Positions 46,341 to 55,317 are shown, counted from the first letter of the stretch. The stretch is DNA of 64,000 nt from Oxalobacteraceae sp. CFBP 8761 (GCA_014841595.1 JACYUE010000001.1:2794667-2858666), one strand, 5' to 3'. Translations and numbers: made by a program. Notes: generated by a model from the letters alone, not told the origin.

Positions 46341-47180
46341 TCAGCGCCGCATCACCCCGCGCAGGCGCAGCTCGGTGTGGCCAAAATCCATCATCTTCCA
46401 GCGCCCGCCCCAGGTCAGGCCGAGCGACTCGGCCACCTGTCCGTAGGCCTGGTAGCCGCGCATGGCCCACGGGTCTTTTTCGGAAATCACCAGCTTGCCG
46501 TCGCGCAGGAACGCGCAGTCGCCCGCCAGGCCGTACTGGTGCCAGCTCTGAAACGCGCGCGCGTTGGTGACATTGCTGCCACTGGCGGCCAGCGCATCCT
46601 GGCGCGCCGGGCTGCGGTAGCCTTCGAGCAGCGCCATCTCGTAACCGTGCTGCTCCTTCATGATCTTGAAGGCCAATAGCAGGCGCGCGCTGAAGTCAGG
46701 GTGCAGCAAGCCCCAATTGCGGCTCGCGCCCACCAGCATCGGCCGTATCAGCTCGACTTCGGCGGTCGTAAACACGTCGGGCGGCAGCGCCACCGGGGGC
46801 GAGAGCTGTTCGCCAGCCAGCAGCGCCGCCACCTGTTCATCCGGCATGGCGGCGCTGCCCTGATACACGGGCAGCATGGCGGGATTGCTCAGCGCCAGCG
46901 CCAGCAGAGAGGGAATCAGGATCACCGGCACGACAATGGCGAACACGACCCGATGCCGGCGCAGGAAGCGCAGCAGGCGCTCGCGCAGCGTGAGCGCGGC
47001 CGCATCGCGCGCGGCGCCCAGCGCCCGCCCGCCCGCGTGCCCCCAGGCGCCGGCATGCCGCGCCAGCGCGCGCAAGCGGCCGATGCCGCGCGTTGCCAAT
47101 GCGCGACCTGTCGGGAAAACGGCCAGCCAGATCAGGCCGGATGCGCCACAAACGTACAGAAGCGCGATAAAGATCAGCAT
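46341..47180 (-). CDS. M15-type peptidase of the type VI locus (TagX-like)
   Basis: This encodes 279 aa from ATG 47180, preceded by GGAGG. The N-terminus has a transmembrane helix (MLIFIALLYVCGASGLIWLA), and a second lies near residues 90-110 (VVFAIVVPVILIPSLLALAL). The periplasmic C-terminal domain shows the zinc-peptidase motif SWHQYGLAGD (His and Asp ligands) and a second histidine in DFGHTEL. M15 enzymes cut peptidoglycan cross-links. The related TagX of Acinetobacter is needed for type VI assembly, so a cell-wall-opening role is likely. Confidence 0.85.
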   Translation of the reverse strand: MLIFIALLYVCGASGLIWLAVFPTGRALATRGIGRLRALARHAGAWGHAGGRALGAARDAAALTLRERLLRFLRRHRVVFAIVVPVILIPSLLALALSNPAMLPVYQGSAAMPDEQVAALLAGEQLSPPVALPPDVFTTAEVELIRPMLVGASRNWGLLHPDFSARLLLAFKIMKEQHGYEMALLEGYRSPARQDALAASGSNVTNARAFQSWHQYGLAGDCAFLRDGKLVISEKDPWAMRGYQAYGQVAESLGLTWGGRWKMMDFGHTELRLRGVMRR

Positions 47181-47240
47181 CGGTACCTCCAGGATTGTTT
47201 CTAATCGGAACTGGAAAAAACCCATCTTAGGAGTGCTGCC

Positions 47241-47963
47241 GTGCGTTCATCAGACGAACATCAAGCGAACCCCACGCAACCGCATCTGCGGCCCGATCTG
47301 ATGTCATCGGCGCGGCACGGCGGCAACGAAGACAGCATTCTCGCCAGGCTCGAACGCGAGCCGGTGCGCCGTGCCGCGCCCGGCGGCACGGGCGTGAGGG
47401 TGGCCTGGTATGGCGGCGCCGTGCTGGTCGCACTGGGGTTGACGGGCGCCCTGGCTTGGCTGGCGGCGGGGCAGGACACGCCGCACAGGGTCGAGCCGAC
47501 GCACGCAGGGATCGCGGCGCGCGCGATCGTGGCCGACGAACCTGCTGCGCCGCTGGCGGCGGCCATCATCGTCGACGCTGCACCAGCGCTGCCGCCAGTA
47601 TCAGCACCAGCGCCCGCAGCCAGCACGGCGCACGTCCTGCCACCGCCGGAGCCACCGCTGCGCCTGTTGCGACCGGCGAACGGAGGGCGAGCACCCGCCA
47701 AACCCACGCACACGGCTGCTGCGCCCGAACGCAGCGCGGCCAAGACCCCGGTGCCGACGTTCCAGACGCGCGCCAGCGTGCCGCGCCAGGCCGCGCGGCC
47801 AACGAAACATGCCGGACCGGCGCGGGTAACCGAGACGCCCGACAGCGATGTCGCCCTGATCTCGGCCGTCATCTATCACGCCAATGGCCACGCCCTGCCC
47901 GACCCGGAGATGAACCCGGATCGCTGCAACGGCGACGCCTGTCGTCCACGGCCAACGCGCTAG
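47241..47963 (+). CDS. Single-pass Pro/Ala-rich membrane protein, unknown function
   Basis: This encodes 240 aa from GTG 47241, with TAGGAG 8 bases upstream. A cytoplasmic N-terminus of about 50 residues is followed by one transmembrane helix (WYGGAVLVALGLTGALAWLA) and a long Pro/Ala/Thr-rich periplasmic stretch. The last 40 residues (DSDVALISAVIYHANGHALP and a Cys pair CNGDAC) look more structured. It is divergent from the M15 peptidase and may belong to the type VI locus. No family is recognised. Confidence 0.6.
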   Translation: MRSSDEHQANPTQPHLRPDLMSSARHGGNEDSILARLEREPVRRAAPGGTGVRVAWYGGAVLVALGLTGALAWLAAGQDTPHRVEPTHAGIAARAIVADEPAAPLAAAIIVDAAPALPPVSAPAPAASTAHVLPPPEPPLRLLRPANGGRAPAKPTHTAAAPERSAAKTPVPTFQTRASVPRQAARPTKHAGPARVTETPDSDVALISAVIYHANGHALPDPEMNPDRCNGDACRPRPTR

Positions 47964-48017
47964 CAGCGCGCGGGACGATCGCGCCCGAAACTGCTGGATT
48001 CCCTGTCCACGCGGGCT

Positions 48018-48039
48018 TATACTGTACATAAGAACAGTA
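48018..48039 (+). promoter_or_regulatory. LexA (SOS) box overlapping a -10 element
   Basis: TACTGT (48020-48025), eight bases, then ACAGTA (48034-48039) is a perfect CTGT-N8-ACAG LexA operator, with both outer TA/TA bases also matching the E. coli consensus. A -10 element TATACT (48018-48023) overlaps it, so LexA would block polymerase. The downstream start codon is only 6-12 bases away. Confidence 0.88.
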
Positions 48040-48045
48040 ACGCGG

Positions 48046-49707
48046 GTGGTCATGATCAGGTTGTTGGAAAACGAGTTTTATTATCTGGACAACTTCCAGC
48101 GCGTTCTCGACTGGATCGGCGAACGCTATGCCGACCTGCTCGACGCGCAAGAGCATGCGTTCCTGGCCGCCTTCCCTGCCCTGCCGCATGCGGCGCGCGC
48201 GCTGTTCGTGCGCATGGTCATGCGAAAAGGCACGCTGTTTCGCGCCAGTAAACTCCGCTACGCCGAGATCGGCTGCCCCGTCGAGGCGGCCGGTCACCTG
48301 CTGGGCACCGGCTGGATCGAAGCCGATCCCGAACTCTCACTCGACGAACTGTTCGACCTGCTCTCCAAGCCCGAAGTCGCCCAGGCCTTCCCGCACCTGC
48401 GCCAGAAAAGCGCGCGCAAGGGCGATCTGCTCGAGGCCTTGCGGGCCGACTGCGCCGATCCCCGCCGTTTTTCCGGCTGGTACGGCGACTGCCCCGACGT
48501 CGCCTGGCGCATCCACGTCAAGCCCCTGTGCGACCGCCTGCGGCTAGTTTTCTTTGGCAACCTGCGCCAGGGCTGGACCGATTTCGTGCTGTCCGACCTG
48601 GGCCTCTTCCGCTACGAGCAGGTCGACATCTCGCCAGCCTCGCGCGGTTTCCGCCAGCGCGCCGACATCGACCACTACATTCTGCTGCACGCATGCCGCG
48701 AGCGCTTCGCCGCCGGCGAGGCCGTCGAGGAGGTCGTGCGCGACCTTCCCGAGCATGCGTTCGACAACGACTGGCTGGCCAGCCGGCGCGAAAAGCTCGT
48801 GTTCCAGATCGGCCAGCACTACGAGAAACAAAAGGACTGGGATGGCGCTTTTGCCGCCTACGCCCGCTGCCGCTACCCCGGCGCGCGGGGCCGCGCCATC
48901 CGGGTTCTCGAAAAACACGAGCGCTTCGACGACGCCTGGGCCCTGTTGACTGAGGCCCAGGCCACCCCCGAGAACGACGCCGAGCGCCAGCACCTGGCCC
49001 GCATCGCGCCGCGCCTGGCGCGCCGCCTGGGTCACGCGCGCCTGGGCCGGCTGCCGAAAACCGAGGTGCAGCGCATCGACCTGTGCCTGGCGCCGCCGAA
49101 CGGCGAGCGCTGGGTCGAGGGCGCGGTGCGCGACCATCTGGCGCAAGAACAGGCGCCCGTGTTCTACGTCGAAAACGCGCTGGCCAATACGCTGTTTGGC
49201 CTGCTGTGCTGGCGCGCGATCTTCGCCGCCATCCCCGGCGCCTTCTTCCACCCGTTCCACCGCGGGCCGGCCGATCTGTACAGCGCCGACTTCTACGCGC
49301 GCCGCCTGGCCGAATTTACTGCCTGCTTCGACGAACTCGATTCCGGCGCCTACCGCGACACCATCCGCGCGACCTACCGCGACAAGGCCGGCCTGCAGTC
49401 GCCCTTTGTGCACTGGGACGGCATCAGCCTCGAGCTGGTCGAACTGGCCCTGGACTGCATCCCGGCTGCCCACCTGCGCAAGTGGTGCGAGCGGATCCTG
49501 GCCGACGTGCGCGAAAACCGCACCGGCTTTCCCGACCTGATCCAGTTCTTCCCCCTCGAAAACCGCTACACGATGATCGAAGTGAAAGGCCCGGGCGACC
49601 GCCTGCAGGACAACCAGCAGCGCTGGATCGAGTACTGCGCCGCGCATGCGATGCCGGTGGCCGTCTGCTACTTGGTCTGGGATCTGGCGCCCGAGATGGC
49701 GGCCTGA
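48046..49707 (+). CDS. FAN1-like VRR-NUC domain nuclease
   Basis: This encodes 553 aa from GTG 48046 or, equally well, ATG 48052 (MIRLLENEFYYLDNFQRVLD). The N-terminal half contains the SAP-like/helical region of bacterial FAN1 proteins (ALPHAARALFVRMVMRKGTL FRASKLRY). The middle has TPR-like helices. The C-terminal VRR-NUC domain has the PD-(D/E)XK motif: PDLIQFFPLENRYTMIEVKG, then PGDRLQDNQQRWI. FAN1 is a structure-specific nuclease of cross-link repair. It is preceded by a LexA box and followed, one base after its stop, by a DinG-like helicase. Confidence 0.93.
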   Translation: MVMIRLLENEFYYLDNFQRVLDWIGERYADLLDAQEHAFLAAFPALPHAARALFVRMVMRKGTLFRASKLRYAEIGCPVEAAGHLLGTGWIEADPELSLDELFDLLSKPEVAQAFPHLRQKSARKGDLLEALRADCADPRRFSGWYGDCPDVAWRIHVKPLCDRLRLVFFGNLRQGWTDFVLSDLGLFRYEQVDISPASRGFRQRADIDHYILLHACRERFAAGEAVEEVVRDLPEHAFDNDWLASRREKLVFQIGQHYEKQKDWDGAFAAYARCRYPGARGRAIRVLEKHERFDDAWALLTEAQATPENDAERQHLARIAPRLARRLGHARLGRLPKTEVQRIDLCLAPPNGERWVEGAVRDHLAQEQAPVFYVENALANTLFGLLCWRAIFAAIPGAFFHPFHRGPADLYSADFYARRLAEFTACFDELDSGAYRDTIRATYRDKAGLQSPFVHWDGISLELVELALDCIPAAHLRKWCERILADVRENRTGFPDLIQFFPLENRYTMIEVKGPGDRLQDNQQRWIEYCAAHAMPVAVCYLVWDLAPEMAA

Positions 49708-49708
49708 T

Positions 49709-51994
49709 TTGACCGGCACCACGCAACCCGCCTACACGATCGCCGTGCGCGCACTGTGCGAGTTCACCGCCAAGGCGGGTGACCTCGACCTGCGCTTCAC
49801 ACCCTCGCCCAGCGCCCAGGAAGGCATCGCCGGCCACGCCGTCGTTGCCGCGCGCCGGGGCGACGGCTACCGCGCCGAGCTGCCGCTGTCCGGCGAATGG
49901 AACGGCTTGCGCGTGCGCGGCCGCGCCGACGGCTACGACGAAAACGAGAACCTCATCGAAGAGATCAAAACGCACCGCGGCCGCCCCGAGTCCATCCCCG
50001 ACAACCACCGCCACCTGCACTGGGCGCAGGTACGCGTGTATGGCCATTTGCTGTGCCAGGAGCGCGGTCTGGATGTGGTCAACCTGGCCTTGGTCTACTA
50101 CGACATCGGCAGCGGCGTCGAAACCGTGCTGCGCGAGCAGCGCGACAGCGCCTGGCTGCAGACCCATTTTGCGGGCCTGTGCGAACGCTTCTCGAGCTGG
50201 GCTGCGCAGGAGAGCGCGCACCGCGCCGCGCGCAACGATGCGCTGACTCAGTTGCGCTTTCCGCATGCCGACTTCCGGCCCGGCCAGCGCCACCTGGCCG
50301 AGAGTATCTACCGCGCCAACACGAGCGGACGCTGCCTGCTCGCGCAAGCGCCGACCGGCATCGGCAAGACAGTCGGCAGCCTGTTCCCGACCTTGAAGGC
50401 CATGCCGCAGCAAGGCATCGACAAGGTGTTCTTCCTGGCCGCGAAGACGCCAGGCCGGCGCCTGGCGCTCGATGGCGCGGCCAAACTATGCAGCGCCACG
50501 GCTACACCACTGCGCGTGCTCGAACTGACCGCGCGCGACAAGGCCTGCGAGCATCCGGATAAAGCGTGCCATGGCGAGGCATGCCCGCTGGCGCGCGGCT
50601 TCTATGACCGCCTGCCGGCCGCGCGCGCCGCTGCGGCCGAGGTCCTGGTGCTGGACCGCGAAGCGCTGCGCACCGTCGCGCTGGAGCACGACGTCTGCCC
50701 GTACTACCTGGGCAGCGAGATGACGCGCTGGGTCGACATGATCGTTGGCGACTACAACTATTATTTCGACGGCGGCGCGATGCTGTACGCACTGGCGCAG
50801 GCCAACGGCTGGAAGGCGAGCGTGCTGGTCGACGAAGCCCACAACCTGGTCAACCGCGCACGCTCGATGTACAGCGCCGAGATCGACCGCGAACTGCTGC
50901 GCGCCGCCCGCGCCGTCGCACCTCCCGCGATCAAGAAAGCGCTCGAGCGCGTCGGGCGCGCCTGGACCAATGTCGACAAGGGCGCGCCCGCGCCGTACCA
51001 GCTGCTCGAGTCGATGCCGGCGAAACTGGTCGACGCGCTGCAGGATGCGTCCAGCACCATCAACGAACATCTGGCCGCGTTCCCCGGTCCGCTCGACCCC
51101 GACCTGCAGCGCTTCCACTTCGACGCGCTGCAATTTACGCGCCTGGCTGAGTCGTTCGGGCCGCACTCGCTGGTGGACCTGTCGCGCGACGCCGACCGCC
51201 CTACCTTGCGCGATTCGACGATCTGCATCCGCAATGTGGTGCCGGCGCCGTTTCTCGGACCGCGCTTTGCCGCGTCGCATTCGAGCACGCTGTTCTCCGG
51301 TACGCTCGGCACCTGGCAATACTGCACCGACACGCTCGGTCTACCGGCCGACACGGCCTGGGTCGAGGTCGATTCACCGTTCACGGCCAGCCAGCTCGAC
51401 GTACATGTCGCCAAAGGCATCTCGACCCGCTACCAGGCGCGCGCTGCGTCGGTGCAGCCGATCGCCGAACTGATCGCACGCCAGTTCCATGAACGCCCCG
51501 GCAACTACCTGGCGTTCTTCAGCAGCTTCGATTACATGGACCAGGTGGCGGGCGCACTGGCCCGGCTGGATCCGGGCGTGACGGCCTGGCGCCAGGAACG
51601 CCGCATGAGCGAGACCGCGCGCCAGGGCTTCATCGACCGCTTCGCCATCGGTGGCGCGGGCGTGGGCTTTGCGGTGCTGGGCGGCGCGTTCGGCGAAGGG
51701 GTCGACCTGCCGGGCGAGCGCCTGATCGGCGCGTTTGTCGCCACGCTTGGCCTGCCGCAGGTGAATCCCGTCAACGAGCAACTGCGCGAGCGGATGCAGA
51801 CGCTGTTTGGTGCCGGCTACGACTACACGTACCTGTACCCCGGCATCCAGAAAGTGGTGCAGGCAGCCGGCCGCGTGATCCGCACCGAGCAGGATCGTGG
51901 CGTGGTCTGGCTGATCGACGACCGCTTCGCCCAGCCGGGCATCCGCGCGCTGATGCCGGCCTGGTGGGAGCTCGGCGCACACAACTCGCGCTAG
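49709..51994 (+). CDS. DinG/Rad3-like Fe-S DNA helicase with N-terminal PD-(D/E)XK motif
   Basis: This encodes 761 aa from TTG 49709, one base after the FAN1 stop (TGATTTG). The N-terminal 180 residues resemble a RecB/Cas4-type nuclease fold, with RGRADGYDENENLIEEIKTH supplying the D...E-x-K signature. The helicase core has APTGIGKT (Walker A, about 218), LVDEAHNL (motif II), and conserved helicase end motifs such as VNEQLRERMQTLFG and VVQAAGRVIRTEQDRG. Cysteines in ACEHPDKACHGEACP and VCPYY match the XPD-type 4Fe-4S site. It probably unwinds damaged forks or R-loops with the FAN1 partner. Confidence 0.9.
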   Translation: MTGTTQPAYTIAVRALCEFTAKAGDLDLRFTPSPSAQEGIAGHAVVAARRGDGYRAELPLSGEWNGLRVRGRADGYDENENLIEEIKTHRGRPESIPDNHRHLHWAQVRVYGHLLCQERGLDVVNLALVYYDIGSGVETVLREQRDSAWLQTHFAGLCERFSSWAAQESAHRAARNDALTQLRFPHADFRPGQRHLAESIYRANTSGRCLLAQAPTGIGKTVGSLFPTLKAMPQQGIDKVFFLAAKTPGRRLALDGAAKLCSATATPLRVLELTARDKACEHPDKACHGEACPLARGFYDRLPAARAAAAEVLVLDREALRTVALEHDVCPYYLGSEMTRWVDMIVGDYNYYFDGGAMLYALAQANGWKASVLVDEAHNLVNRARSMYSAEIDRELLRAARAVAPPAIKKALERVGRAWTNVDKGAPAPYQLLESMPAKLVDALQDASSTINEHLAAFPGPLDPDLQRFHFDALQFTRLAESFGPHSLVDLSRDADRPTLRDSTICIRNVVPAPFLGPRFAASHSSTLFSGTLGTWQYCTDTLGLPADTAWVEVDSPFTASQLDVHVAKGISTRYQARAASVQPIAELIARQFHERPGNYLAFFSSFDYMDQVAGALARLDPGVTAWRQERRMSETARQGFIDRFAIGGAGVGFAVLGGAFGEGVDLPGERLIGAFVATLGLPQVNPVNEQLRERMQTLFGAGYDYTYLYPGIQKVVQAAGRVIRTEQDRGVVWLIDDRFAQPGIRALMPAWWELGAHNSR

Positions 51995-51998
51995 GCGC

Positions 51999-52727
51999 TT
52001 ATGCCAGCAATTCGCGGATGCGCTGGTAGCCGCTGCGGCTGATGGGCAGCTTCACGCCGTTTTTCAGCACGGCGCAGTGATTGTCCTTGCTCACCGGTTC
52101 GATGCGCGCGATCGCGCCCAGGTTGACGATATGCGAACGATGGATGCGCACGAAGACGGCGGGATCGAGCTGCGCCTCAAGTTCGGCCAGGCTGCCAAGC
52201 TTGAGGTACTGCCTGCCGTCCGCGCAGACCGCGACGTAATCGTCCTGTGCCTCGATGCAATCCACGCTCGCTGTTGGCACCACGTGTACGCGGGCGCCGT
52301 CGCGAATCAGTATGCGCTCGAGCGGCGTGTGGCGCGCCGCTGCCTCCTTTACCACCGCCTCGATCTGCGCCGGCCGGGCGTTTCGCAGACGCGCCTGCGC
52401 CAGCGCTTCGCCAAGGCGCGCGCGTGAAAACGGCTTGAGCAGGTAGTCGATTGCATGCACCTCAAACGCACGCAGCGCAAACTGGTCGTAGGCGGTGGCA
52501 AAGATGTAGTGCGGCTTGCTGCCGGCCAGTTCGACCACCTCGAAGCCGTCGAGCTTGGGCATCTGGATGTCGAGGAACACCAGTTCGGGGTCGAGCTCCG
52601 CAATGGCCTTGACTGCCTCGAAGCCGTTGGCACATTCGCCGACGATCTCGACGTCGGCGTGCGTCGTCAGGTATTCGCGCAGCACGGCGCGCGCCAGATG
52701 TTCATCGTCCACGATCAGAACCCGCAT
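51999..52727 (-). CDS. LytTR-family response regulator
   Basis: This encodes 242 aa. The receiver domain starts MRVLIVDDEHLARAVLREYL, with the phospho-acceptor Asp53 in FLDIQMP and the switch KPFSRAR near residue 105. The C-terminal LytTR DNA-binding domain is seen in VDCIEAQDDYVAVCADGRQY and VRIHRSHIVNLGAIARIEP. It is 4 bases downstream of the sensor kinase gene, forming a LytSR/AlgZR-type pair. Confidence 0.94.
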   Translation of the reverse strand: MRVLIVDDEHLARAVLREYLTTHADVEIVGECANGFEAVKAIAELDPELVFLDIQMPKLDGFEVVELAGSKPHYIFATAYDQFALRAFEVHAIDYLLKPFSRARLGEALAQARLRNARPAQIEAVVKEAAARHTPLERILIRDGARVHVVPTASVDCIEAQDDYVAVCADGRQYLKLGSLAELEAQLDPAVFVRIHRSHIVNLGAIARIEPVSKDNHCAVLKNGVKLPISRSGYQRIRELLA

Positions 52728-52731
52728 GCTG

Positions 52732-53799
52732 TCAGTCTCCCATGTCTGCGGGCAGGATCAGGTCCACCCGAAAAATCGCCCCATCGCGCATCGCATGCAC
52801 GCTCGCGTCGATGCCATACACGGCGTGCAGGCGCTGGCGCACGTTCGCCAGGCCGACGCCGACGCCCTTGCCCGCTGGCCCGCCGTCCGGATCGACATCG
52901 TTCTCGACCCGCAGCTTCAGTTGCGAGCCGGCGCGCGCTGCCTGCACGCGCACCACGCCGCCCTGTGGCAGCTGGCCGATGCCGTGCTTGACCGCGTTCT
53001 CGACCAGCGGCTGCAGGATCATCGGTGGCAGCAGACAGCGCGCCGCGTCATCCGCCATCTCGCACGCGAACGTCAGGCGCGGGCCGAAGCGCACCTGCTC
53101 GATCGCCAGAAATCGCTGCGTCAGTTCAACTTCGTCAGACAGCAGAACCTTGCGGTGCGCCTCAAGTCCCAGCGTGTGGCGAAAGAAGCCGGCCAGTTGC
53201 AAGGTCATGTCGCGCGCGGCGTCGGCATCGATGCTGGTGAGCGCGCTGATCGAATTGAGGCTGTTGAATAAAAAGTGCGGGTCGATCTGCGTGCGCAGCA
53301 TGCGCAGTTCGGCGTCCTGCGCCAGCAGCTTCAATTGGAGTTCGCGTGTTTCCAGCCGGCGCGCGCGTTCGAACTCCAGCGCCAGATAATGCGCGCACGC
53401 CGTCATCCCGTACAGCAGCACGCCGACGCCGAACATCACCGCGGCGACGGGTGGCGAGAGCAGCACGCCGCCCATCGACGGCGCCAGCCAGCGCCACAAT
53501 GCCGCCCACGCCACCGCCGCTGCGCACCACAGCAAGGCAGCGCTGGCGGCCGTGACAAAGAACACGACCAGCACCGAGCGCAGCGACTTGGTTGCCAGCG
53601 GATAGGCGCGGCACAGGTAGTAGCTCGAATAGCCGCACACGCTCGCATACACCAGCATCAGCGGCAGCGCGAATAGCAGGCTGGCCACGATCCCAGCGCC
53701 GATGGCCGCGTTCAGCAGGCCCGCGAGCATCAGCCCCAGCATCAGCCAGGCCGCCAGATACAGCGCGGCGCTGCGCCCGGCCCAGAACATCCGGCCCAT
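52732..53799 (-). CDS. LytS/AlgZ-type sensor histidine kinase
   Basis: This encodes 355 aa from ATG 53799, whose first base is the last of the upstream stop (TGATG). Four hydrophobic segments fill the first 150 residues. The His_kinase motif is IDPHFLFNSLNSISALTS, and the N-box is LQPLVENAVKHGIGQLPQGG. A G-rich ATP lid KGVGVGLANVRQRL follows. It would sense an envelope signal, perhaps via the two LiaF-like membrane proteins encoded directly upstream. Confidence 0.93.
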   Translation of the reverse strand: MGRMFWAGRSAALYLAAWLMLGLMLAGLLNAAIGAGIVASLLFALPLMLVYASVCGYSSYYLCRAYPLATKSLRSVLVVFFVTAASAALLWCAAAVAWAALWRWLAPSMGGVLLSPPVAAVMFGVGVLLYGMTACAHYLALEFERARRLETRELQLKLLAQDAELRMLRTQIDPHFLFNSLNSISALTSIDADAARDMTLQLAGFFRHTLGLEAHRKVLLSDEVELTQRFLAIEQVRFGPRLTFACEMADDAARCLLPPMILQPLVENAVKHGIGQLPQGGVVRVQAARAGSQLKLRVENDVDPDGGPAGKGVGVGLANVRQRLHAVYGIDASVHAMRDGAIFRVDLILPADMGD

Positions 53800-54524
53800 C
53801 AGTTGCGGATTTCCACACCGCCCATGATCGCGTAGCCGCGAATGACGAGGCGCTTGCTGCCATCGGGTGGTACGGCGGTCTTTTCTTCGAAGCCGCCCAG
53901 GATCGGCGTACCGAGCAGGATCACGGTCCAGTCGGGAGGGCACTTGATGGTCACGCCGCCCCAGAACGCGAACACATTGATCACCGCCTCGCCACGGATC
54001 GAAGCACCGCGCATATCGAGTTCGCACCCGCCCATGACCGCCGTGATTTCACCGCCACGAAAATCCTGTGTGGCCACACGGCGCTCATAGCCGCCCAGGA
54101 TTGCCGTGATGTCGACGGTCTCGCCGCTGCCCGTATCATCGAGCATCCCGGCGCCCAGGCTGCCGGCGCCGCTGCCCGGCAGGCCGCGGTTGCGCAGCGC
54201 CTTGGCAACGAGGAATCCACCCAGGCCAATCAGGATCAGCGGCCACATGGTGCGCACACTGAAGTTGATGATATCGAGCCGGTCCAGCATCATCAGGATG
54301 CCCACGCCAACCAGCGCAGCGCCGAGCAGCGTGCCACCCTGGCTGCGCGTGTCGCACAGCTTGACTGTGCCGACGATCACGAACAGCATCGGCCAGAAGG
54401 AAAACGCGCGGTGCATGTCAACCAGGCCGAGGTTATCGAGCAGGAACAAGAGGCCCATGCCAATGACGAGCACGCCAAGTACGACCTGGCCCGTCACGCC
54501 CCTGGGCAAGCGATCATTTTTCAT
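53799..54524 (-). CDS. LiaF-like membrane protein
   Basis: This encodes 241 aa starting MKNDRLPRGVTGQVVLGVLV. The N-terminal half has four short helices of the DUF5668/LiaF transmembrane type (LLFLLDNLGLV, FWPMLFVIVG, LGAALVGVGILMMLDRLDI). The C-terminal domain is the LiaF-type beta helix (GGYERRVATQDFRGGEITAVMGG and AFWGGVTIKCP). In Firmicutes LiaF inhibits its partner kinase and reports cell-wall stress. Here it is coupled to the kinase by TGATG. Confidence 0.88.
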   Translation of the reverse strand: MKNDRLPRGVTGQVVLGVLVIGMGLLFLLDNLGLVDMHRAFSFWPMLFVIVGTVKLCDTRSQGGTLLGAALVGVGILMMLDRLDIINFSVRTMWPLILIGLGGFLVAKALRNRGLPGSGAGSLGAGMLDDTGSGETVDITAILGGYERRVATQDFRGGEITAVMGGCELDMRGASIRGEAVINVFAFWGGVTIKCPPDWTVILLGTPILGGFEEKTAVPPDGSKRLVIRGYAIMGGVEIRN

Positions 54525-54891
54525 GGCGGCCCACCTTCTGGTTATTGAGAAAACGACGGGCGATGAACGGGTCGAGCACCAGCTTGATGCCCCACATCAG
54601 GATGAACAGCGGCCAGCTGTTACGGAACGTCAGGCCGAATGCATTCTCGAGCACCGCAAACAACCACAGGCCGGCAAACACCGTCCACAAGCCATTGCCG
54701 AATTCCTTGGGGCTCGGGTAGCCGATGGTCTGGCTGATGCCGACGGCAACGAGCAGCAGCGGCGCGTAGTGCCAATAGTCTTCGGCGTTGATGTAGTACA
54801 GGCGATCGAGCAGCACGACGGCGCCGACGACGATGAGCAGCAAGCCCCAGACGATTTGCTTGCGCCAGCGATAGGATTCTTCGGATTGCAT
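54514..54891 (-). CDS. Small DUF5668-type membrane protein
   Basis: This encodes 125 aa beginning MQSEESYRWRKQIVWGLLLI. Three or four short hydrophobic segments (WGLLLIVVGAVVLLDRLYYI, YAPLLLVAVGIS, LWTVFAGLWLFAVLENAF, WPLFILMWGIKLVLDP) match the LiaF-type transmembrane module without the C-terminal beta domain. It overlaps the LiaF-like gene by 11 bases and is the first gene of the four-gene envelope module. Confidence 0.85.
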   Translation of the reverse strand: MQSEESYRWRKQIVWGLLLIVVGAVVLLDRLYYINAEDYWHYAPLLLVAVGISQTIGYPSPKEFGNGLWTVFAGLWLFAVLENAFGLTFRNSWPLFILMWGIKLVLDPFIARRFLNNQKVGRHEK

Positions 54892-55023
54892 GGTGCGGAC
54901 CTCCTTGTGATCGAATAGGGATCACGATATCAAGGGTCGGCACGCTGGCGGAAGTGGTTTTCGGCGAATGGCGAATCCATACCGGCGAATGGCGAGTCGA
55001 CGCCCGTGACCAACATACAGGCG

Positions 55024-55050
55024 AAAAAAAACCCGCCGTGATGGCGGGTT
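55024..55050 (-). terminator. Intrinsic terminator after the 58-residue ORF
   Basis: On the minus strand AACCCGCC / GGCGGGTT forms an 8-bp stem with a 5-base loop followed by a U-run of eight. It is a strong rho-independent terminator 22 bases past the 55072 stop codon. Confidence 0.9.
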
Positions 55051-55071
55051 CAGTGTGCAGCGCAGGTGCCA

Positions 55072-55248
55072 TCAGGCAGCGCTGGCGGCTTCCTGGCGCT
55101 TGATCAGGCCTTTTGGCACGTTGCGGTACTTGGCGCGTGCTTCAGCCTGGCGTACGGCTTCACGTGCGATATTGGTGCGCTTGATCTCGATGCGTTCTGC
55201 CTTGCCGCGATGTTGGGCGATGTGCTTGCTTCCGATTCTGCTGGTCAT
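55072..55248 (-). CDS. Small basic protein, unknown function
   Basis: This encodes 58 aa from ATG 55248 (MTSRIGSKHIAQHRGKAERI), with GGAGA 8 bases upstream. It is rich in Arg/Lys/Ala, has no cysteine or signal peptide, and looks helical and nucleic-acid-binding. A strong terminator follows directly, supporting a real transcript. Similar short ORFs are common in Oxalobacteraceae as far as I know, but no function is assigned. Confidence 0.7.
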   Translation of the reverse strand: MTSRIGSKHIAQHRGKAERIEIKRTNIAREAVRQAEARAKYRNVPKGLIKRQEAASAA

Positions 55249-55317
55249 AACGGTCTCCTTGGTTGAACTATGCGCCGCGTCCTTGACAGGACGTCGACGC
55301 GAAAACGTGTGCAAAGG

